Assembly: GCA_026418715.1 (NCBI GenBank)
Contig: JAOAAV010000035.1
Coordinates: 1-49,263, forward strand
DNA length: 49,263 bases
Origin: Clostridia bacterium
GTDB lineage: Bacteria; Bacillota; Clostridia; UBA1381
Direction of reading: 5' to 3'
Both the position numbers and the translations under genes were made by a program. Under the pieces are notes generated by a model. It searched no databases. It was given only the letters and a program-made list of their open reading frames with translations, and was not told the origin of the DNA. This document shows, in pieces, positions 45,001-49,263 of the stretch. How positions within the stretch are numbered: the first letter of the stretch is position 1; each line of letters starts with the position of its first letter.

Positions 45001-46299
45001 TTATTCTTCGATTGTGCTTGCGGCATCATTCGCAGGCAATGTTTCATCGATATGCGTACTTTCAGTTTTTTCCGTCATTTCAGACATTGGTGCTTCCTTC
45101 TCAAGCGGCACTGCCTCAGAACCTGCCGTTTCTTCCGCAGGACTTTCAGACGAAGGTTTTTCTTCTGTTTCATTCAGATCAATTATAGGCTGTTTTGTCT
45201 GTACAGGCGGCATTTCCGTTTCCTCCGGAGCAGAAGAAGGAGGTACGGAGGCAGTCGGTGTAAGCTTCACGTCCTTTGATTTGCTTTTCCCGTCCGCAGA
45301 GTGGATTGTTATTTTGGTCGCATCGTACCCAAACTCGCTCTCAACAAGCGTCTTCGTCGCCTCCAAATCGCAAATCCAGTAAGATGCGCCATAGTCCGTA
45401 TCATTATATTCTCCCGGAAGATGGTACATCTGCACATTTTCGACGCTCAAATCCTTCAAATTTGGAAGGTATTTAGCCGCATCAAGCACTGTAAAATTCG
45501 TGTTGACATCATCCTTGAGCTGGCTTATAATATCCGGAATTTTGGTTATGATTTGAGCGTTGAGCTTTTGCTGCATAAGTGCTTTTAAAAAGCTTTGCTG
45601 CATTTTCACTCTGGCAATATCTCCTTCCGGATACCTGCGAAAACGCACAAGCTGTTCCGCCTTATCTCCGTCCAAATGCTGAAACCCTTTTTTTAGGTTA
45701 ATATGTAAATCCTGTACGGGATCCTCATAAAACATATCTCGCGGTACATCAAAGTCCACACCTCCAAGGGCATCAATGGTATTCCTAAACGCAGAAAAGC
45801 TAAATTCTACATAGTAATTAATCGGTATGCCTGTAAGACGTGTAACCGCTTCAATCGTTCCCTGGGGACCTTTTATTTTCCCTGATTGCGTTATTGCATG
45901 GGCTGCATTGATTTTTTGGTATCTGGCTCCGACATACATTCTCGTATCACGTGGGATGGACAAAAGCTTAAGCTTATTGCCATCCAAATCATAAGACGCC
46001 ACTATTATGGTATCCGTACGCAACCCTGCCATATCGACTCCAAGCAGCAAAACATTAAGCTTGCCCGTCTGCTTGTCCACAGGCGCAAGCAAATCCTCCT
46101 GAATTTCTTCGCTGCTATCAACATTTTTGCTGCCAAATATGCCAAAACTTGCAGCCGCAAAAAACGCTCCCAAAGCAATGCATAAAACTGTACCCAATAC
46201 TAAGAGATATCTTTTTATGTTGATTTTTTGCGACAATATTCGCTTTACATATTCGATATTTTTTTCTTCCTTTATACAAATCACTTCTTTAAACTGCAA
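45001..46299 (-). CDS. LytR-CpsA-Psr (LCP) glycopolymer ligase, acidic-tailed paralogue
   Basis: 432 residues from TTG 46299. Same plan as its neighbour: a membrane helix (YLLVLGTVLCIALGAFFAAA), then NVLLLGVDMAGLRTDTIIVA, SIPRDTRMYVG, KINAAHAITQ and EQLVRFRR. The tail of about 90 residues is Glu/Pro/Ser-rich rather than TSKP repeats. The two proteins are close in the LCP domain, so this is a tandem duplication with diverged tails. The start is unsure: no candidate (TTG 46299, GTG 46284, GTG 46248) has a good ribosome binding site. The predicted promoter is at 46339-46368. Confidence 0.88.
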   Translation of the reverse strand: MQFKEVICIKEEKNIEYVKRILSQKINIKRYLLVLGTVLCIALGAFFAAASFGIFGSKNVDSSEEIQEDLLAPVDKQTGKLNVLLLGVDMAGLRTDTIIVASYDLDGNKLKLLSIPRDTRMYVGARYQKINAAHAITQSGKIKGPQGTIEAVTRLTGIPINYYVEFSFSAFRNTIDALGGVDFDVPRDMFYEDPVQDLHINLKKGFQHLDGDKAEQLVRFRRYPEGDIARVKMQQSFLKALMQQKLNAQIITKIPDIISQLKDDVNTNFTVLDAAKYLPNLKDLSVENVQMYHLPGEYNDTDYGASYWICDLEATKTLVESEFGYDATKITIHSADGKSKSKDVKLTPTASVPPSSAPEETEMPPVQTKQPIIDLNETEEKPSSESPAEETAGSEAVPLEKEAPMSEMTEKTESTHIDETLPANDAASTIEE

Positions 46300-46338
46300 T
46301 GTATTTTATACAAAAAAACAACACCATTATACCAAAGC

Positions 46339-46368
46339 ATTATATCACTTATCAATCGGCAATGTCAA
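46339..46368 (-). promoter_or_regulatory. Sigma-A type promoter of the LCP gene pair
   Basis: Minus strand: perfect -35 TTGACA (46363-46368), 18-nt spacer, perfect -10 TATAAT (46339-46344). Transcript start near 46332, about 33 nt before TTG 46299. Confidence 0.8.
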
Positions 46369-46379
46369 TAATTCGATTA

Positions 46380-46850
46380 TTAACTTCCATGTTTTTCTTC
46401 TCTCAGAGCACGAAAAAAATCTTTTAAAAGCTTAGAGCACTCATATTCCATAATTCCGCCTTCAATTGCGGTGGTGTGATTGAATAGATTGGGTTCAAAC
46501 AAATTAACAACCGAACCCGCGCACCCCGTTTTTTTGTCATATGCTCCAAAATATACTTTTTCTATGCGGGCGCTTAAAATTGCTCCCGAACACATGGCGC
46601 ACGGCTCAAGAGTGATATACATATCGCAGCCGGGAAGGCGCCATCCCCCAAGCTTTCTTGAAGCCTTGCCTATTGCAATAATTTCCGCATGACACAAGCT
46701 GTTTTTTTTGGTTTCTCTTAAATTGTGTCCGCGTGCTATAATTTTATCGTTCCTTACTATGACAGCGCCTATCGGCGTTTCTCCTATATCTGCCGCTTTT
46801 TTTGCCTGCTTTATAGCTTCTTTCATAAATTTTATATTAAACTGATTCAT
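46380..46850 (-). CDS. tadA: tRNA-specific adenosine deaminase TadA
   Basis: 156 residues, a zinc cytidine-deaminase-fold enzyme. The catalytic motifs are CHAEIIAI (His and Glu) and LEPCAMCSGA (the two Zn cysteines), with GETPIGAVIV ahead. It converts wobble A34 to inosine in tRNA-Arg(ACG). ATG 46850 has only a weak upstream site (AGAAG). A promoter with TTGATT and TATAGT lies at 46892-46920. Confidence 0.94.
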   Translation of the reverse strand: MNQFNIKFMKEAIKQAKKAADIGETPIGAVIVRNDKIIARGHNLRETKKNSLCHAEIIAIGKASRKLGGWRLPGCDMYITLEPCAMCSGAILSARIEKVYFGAYDKKTGCAGSVVNLFEPNLFNHTTAIEGGIMEYECSKLLKDFFRALREEKHGS

Positions 46851-46891
46851 CTTCTGTAATTATCCTCACATCAAAGTTTAAGGGCACATTC

Positions 46892-46920
46892 ACTATAACA
46901 CACCCATATGCAAAAATCAA
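46892..46920 (-). promoter_or_regulatory. Sigma-A type promoter of tadA
   Basis: Minus strand: -35 TTGATT (46915-46920), 17-nt spacer, -10 TATAGT (46892-46897). The -35 touches the end of the upstream terminator hairpin. Confidence 0.65.
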
Positions 46921-46955
46921 GGCAGTACTTCGTCTTGATGAGTTGTACTGCCTTG
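46918..46955 (-). terminator. Terminator of the DUF4405 gene
   Basis: CAAGGCAGTAC (46918-46928) pairs with GTACTGCCTTG (46945-46955), 11 perfect base pairs, followed on the minus strand by ATTTTTG. Confidence 0.8.
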
Positions 46956-46962
46956 ATATGAG

Positions 46963-47772
46963 TTAATGTTCTTTTTGCAGTTTTCTTCTGAAAAATCCGT
47001 CTATAGCGGCTGTGATAAAAGCAAATATAAACGCTATCGAGAAAAAGTCAACGATGGTTTTGAGTACGGTTAGTGGGTTCGCGGAGGTTGCATTATAGTG
47101 ATTTCCGCCTTGATTTGCCATGCCGCCCTCAGCGCCTTCAGCGTCTGTAGCAGGCTTTTGTTGTTGACCTCCGCCCGACTCTAACCCGCCGCCAGGCGCA
47201 TTGCCAGAATACTGCACAGTGACAAAAGGCATTGAAAGCCACCTTGTAAATGATGTTGAAGACAACGCAAAGCAGCCGTAGGCGATAAGTATTAATGACA
47301 ATATGACAGACAGAAGCTTTGCAACTTTTTTGGGCAGGAAAGCCGCCCTGCCGAGCATACTCGCAAAAAACTGCTTATGAAGGCCCACATGAATTCCGAT
47401 TAATATCAAAGCGACTGCCGCACAGAAAAAATGTGTTTTCTTCCATGCGTTCCCGCCGGAAAAATGAAACAGTGTCTTTGAAATGAGTACGCCGCTTATG
47501 CCAATGGCGGAAAAACTCAAGAGCAGAAGGAAATCCACCAGATACCCTATTTTTGTCCTTTTATCAATGTTGCTGGAAAAAAGTCTTTGGGTAACCTTTG
47601 CAATCCAGTTTTTATTGAGCAAAAGATGTATGACAAACATACCAAGCAGTATAAGACCTGCCACCTCATGAAATTTCAGGCTGACAGCATTTTTCCTATA
47701 CAAGAGCATAAGGACGAAAATCATAACAATATCAAGAATAATTTTAACAACAGGCATCTTTTTCATAATCAT
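46963..47772 (-). CDS. DUF4405-family membrane protein with Gly-rich loop
   Basis: 269 residues with about six hydrophobic segments. KFHEVAGLILLGMFVIHLLLNKNW is recognisable as DUF4405, related to b-type cytochrome subunits; His residues in HEVAG, FVIHL, THFF and GIHVGLH could bind heme, but this is not shown. Between the fifth and sixth helices is a loop of about 55 residues rich in Gly, Gln and Ala (GGGLESGGGQQQ, GGMANQGGNHYN), unusual for the family. Two ATG codons (47772 and 47766) lie after AAGGAGGG; the first is used. Function is unknown. Confidence 0.75.
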   Translation of the reverse strand: MIMKKMPVVKIILDIVMIFVLMLLYRKNAVSLKFHEVAGLILLGMFVIHLLLNKNWIAKVTQRLFSSNIDKRTKIGYLVDFLLLLSFSAIGISGVLISKTLFHFSGGNAWKKTHFFCAAVALILIGIHVGLHKQFFASMLGRAAFLPKKVAKLLSVILSLILIAYGCFALSSTSFTRWLSMPFVTVQYSGNAPGGGLESGGGQQQKPATDAEGAEGGMANQGGNHYNATSANPLTVLKTIVDFFSIAFIFAFITAAIDGFFRRKLQKEH

Positions 47773-47931
47773 TATCCCTCCTTAGAATTTATATTCAAAA
47801 TTATAACATATCCAAGTGAAATTTATGTGAACAAAATATTAAGTGTTTCAAGAAAAATAAAAATTATTATGGAATTGGAAACATATTTGTTGTATAATTA
47901 AACTGCAAATGATGAAAAAGGAGATGGCTCT

Positions 47932-49263
47932 ATGAAATTCAAAAAAGCAATACACCTTATGCTTTCTGCGGTTATGCTTTCCTCGTTTTTGGGGAGTTTT
48001 AACGTCGAGGCTGATAATTCTTTGTTTTCGGCAAAATATGATTTTGGCGCAGGCAAGGTTTGCGATGGCTACACGCAAATTAAAGCCGACGATAAATTCG
48101 ATCAGACAAAGGGATACGGCTTTTCCTCCGTTGACGGTCTGTCAAACGGCGGAAGTGATGTGCCAGATGAGCTAAAGGGTGACTATGTTACATCTTCCTC
48201 AGGAGAAATCAACTTTGAGGTCGCTGTTCCCGACGGCGATTATGAGGTGAAAATGCTAAACGGCGGCGATACCGCAACAGAGGTCAATATATATATAAAC
48301 GACGGGGAGCGTGTGCGGGTATTTACTATAAATGCCAACGAGTATAAGGAAAATATTCAGCGTGTAATCCCTAAAGATGGAAAAATAACCTTTAAATTCA
48401 AAGGCAAGGACATCAAAGTAAACTCAATAGAAATTACACAGCTTGCAAACAGAACGGAGAAAGGAGAAAAGCCGACTATTTATATAGCGGGCGATTCCAC
48501 CGCACAAACCTACAAGGACACGGATTATCCGCAGGCAGGCTGGGGACAGACGGTTGGAAGATATTTTACAAATGATGTTATTGTCGAAAACCGCTCCATC
48601 GGCGGCAGAAGCACAAAAAGCTACAATAACGACGGAAGGTTGGACAATATTTTAACATCCATCAAACCGGGAGATTACATTTTCATCCAATTCGGACATA
48701 ACGATGGCTCAACTAAGCCCGAACGCTATATTTCGGTAGAGGACTTCAAAACTTTGCTGACCGAAAAATATATCGGTGAAACTGTAAAAAGAGGTGCAAT
48801 CCCCGTACTGTTAACACCTACAACCCGCTGTGAATATGATAAAACGACAGGTCTTTTCGCCGAAACTCTTGCAGATTATTCAAATGCAATACGCGAAGTT
48901 GCCGCAAAAACGGGAACAGTTTTAATCGATATCAATAACGACAGCAGGAATCTTTGGAATAAACTTGGCTTTGATGTTGTCAAAACCTATTACTTTATTT
49001 GTGAAAAGGGTGAGAGTGTAAAGTACCCTGAAGGAACCGATGACCGTACACATTTTAAAAAAGCGGGGGCCGATGCCATATCCAAATTGGTGGTAAAGGG
49101 CGTACGCAGCAGTATTCCCGCTCTTGTTTCATACACTTATGACCCCGACGATATGCCCGCGAAGGACTTTTCCGATATGACGGGGCATTGGGCAAAGGAT
49201 ACTGTAGCATATATGTCTAAGACTGGGATTGTAGAAGGCATAAGCGATACGGAGTTTGCACCC
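47932..49263 (+). CDS. Secreted CE12-type rhamnogalacturonan acetylesterase with SLH domain, 3' partial
   Basis: 444 codons are open to the window end with no stop. Signal peptide about 1-27. A galactose-binding-like N-terminal domain starts at AKYDFGAGKVCDGYTQI. The SGNH hydrolase has Ser189 in AGDSTAQTY, Asn257 in QFGHND, and Asp371-His374 in DRTH: the CE12 pattern for rhamnogalacturonan acetylesterase. From about residue 412 an S-layer homology domain begins (FSDMTGHWAKDTVAYMSKTG), so the enzyme is displayed on the cell wall; more SLH repeats probably follow. AAAAGGAG lies 7 nt upstream of ATG 47932; a TATAAT at 47893 may be part of its promoter. Confidence 0.9.
   Translation, partial: MKFKKAIHLMLSAVMLSSFLGSFNVEADNSLFSAKYDFGAGKVCDGYTQIKADDKFDQTKGYGFSSVDGLSNGGSDVPDELKGDYVTSSSGEINFEVAVPDGDYEVKMLNGGDTATEVNIYINDGERVRVFTINANEYKENIQRVIPKDGKITFKFKGKDIKVNSIEITQLANRTEKGEKPTIYIAGDSTAQTYKDTDYPQAGWGQTVGRYFTNDVIVENRSIGGRSTKSYNNDGRLDNILTSIKPGDYIFIQFGHNDGSTKPERYISVEDFKTLLTEKYIGETVKRGAIPVLLTPTTRCEYDKTTGLFAETLADYSNAIREVAAKTGTVLIDINNDSRNLWNKLGFDVVKTYYFICEKGESVKYPEGTDDRTHFKKAGADAISKLVVKGVRSSIPALVSYTYDPDDMPAKDFSDMTGHWAKDTVAYMSKTGIVEGISDTEFAP

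Noticed and set aside
44617-45279. 220-codon plus-strand open frame antisense to the LCP genes
   Set aside because: Rich in Phe, Arg and Cys as expected of a reverse reading of Glu/Lys-rich tails; it spans two confirmed genes.

Overview
The window looks like a chromosomal segment of a low-to-moderate GC, spore-former-type Clostridia (Firmicutes). The evidence is the gene order rimP-nusA-rnpM-ylxQ-infB-rbfA-nrnA-truB-ribF followed by miaB-ricA-mutS-mutL-miaA-hfq, a class III fructose-bisphosphatase, a GerMN protein, a DUF815 ATPase, two LytR-CpsA-Psr proteins, AGGAGG-type ribosome binding sites, sigma-A type promoters, and an S-layer homology (SLH) domain. Two pectin-type (CE12-like) acetylesterases suggest a plant-polysaccharide user, for example a Monoglobus-like gut bacterium. 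That genus-level guess is inference only.

Region 1 (1-12022, plus strand) is the distal part of a surface-polysaccharide cluster. It holds an RfbH/E1-type 3-dehydrase (cut by the window start), an HMGL/DRE-TIM aldolase-like enzyme, a sugar epimerase, a GT2 glycosyltransferase and a sulfotransferase. These are followed by a complete PAPS supply and recycling set (cysD, cysN fused to a degenerate APS-kinase domain, cysC, cysQ), a large GT2 protein with an unrecognised N-terminal half, and a HAD phosphatase. No APS/PAPS or sulfite reductase gene is present. The simplest reading is that the sulfate-activation genes serve sulfation of a dideoxysugar-containing surface glycan, not cysteine synthesis. 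This is the most unusual part of the window.

Region 2 (12028-19675) holds a DacF-type D-Ala-D-Ala carboxypeptidase on the minus strand. A plus-strand run follows: a ComEA-like helix-hairpin-helix protein, a PhoB/WalR-type two-component pair, a double-GerMN protein, a DUF815 AAA ATPase and an unrecognised secreted protein. Region 3 (19730-26178) holds fbp on the minus strand, with a three-copy 11-bp repeat in its leader, and a 1365-residue secreted multidomain SGNH esterase on the plus strand.

Region 4 (26177-42728, minus strand) is the conserved information-processing block. The rimP-to-ribF operon starts from a consensus promoter at about 42700 and has a 14-bp leader hairpin. A second run, miaB-ricA-mutS-mutL-miaA-hfq plus an XRE regulator, starts from a consensus promoter at about 34631 with a 15-bp palindrome just upstream.

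Region 5 (42819-49263) holds a DUF975 membrane protein, tandem LCP ligase paralogues, tadA, a DUF4405 membrane protein and a second CE12 esterase. The last gene runs off the window end just as an SLH domain begins. No tRNA, rRNA, CRISPR array, insertion sequence or prophage was seen.
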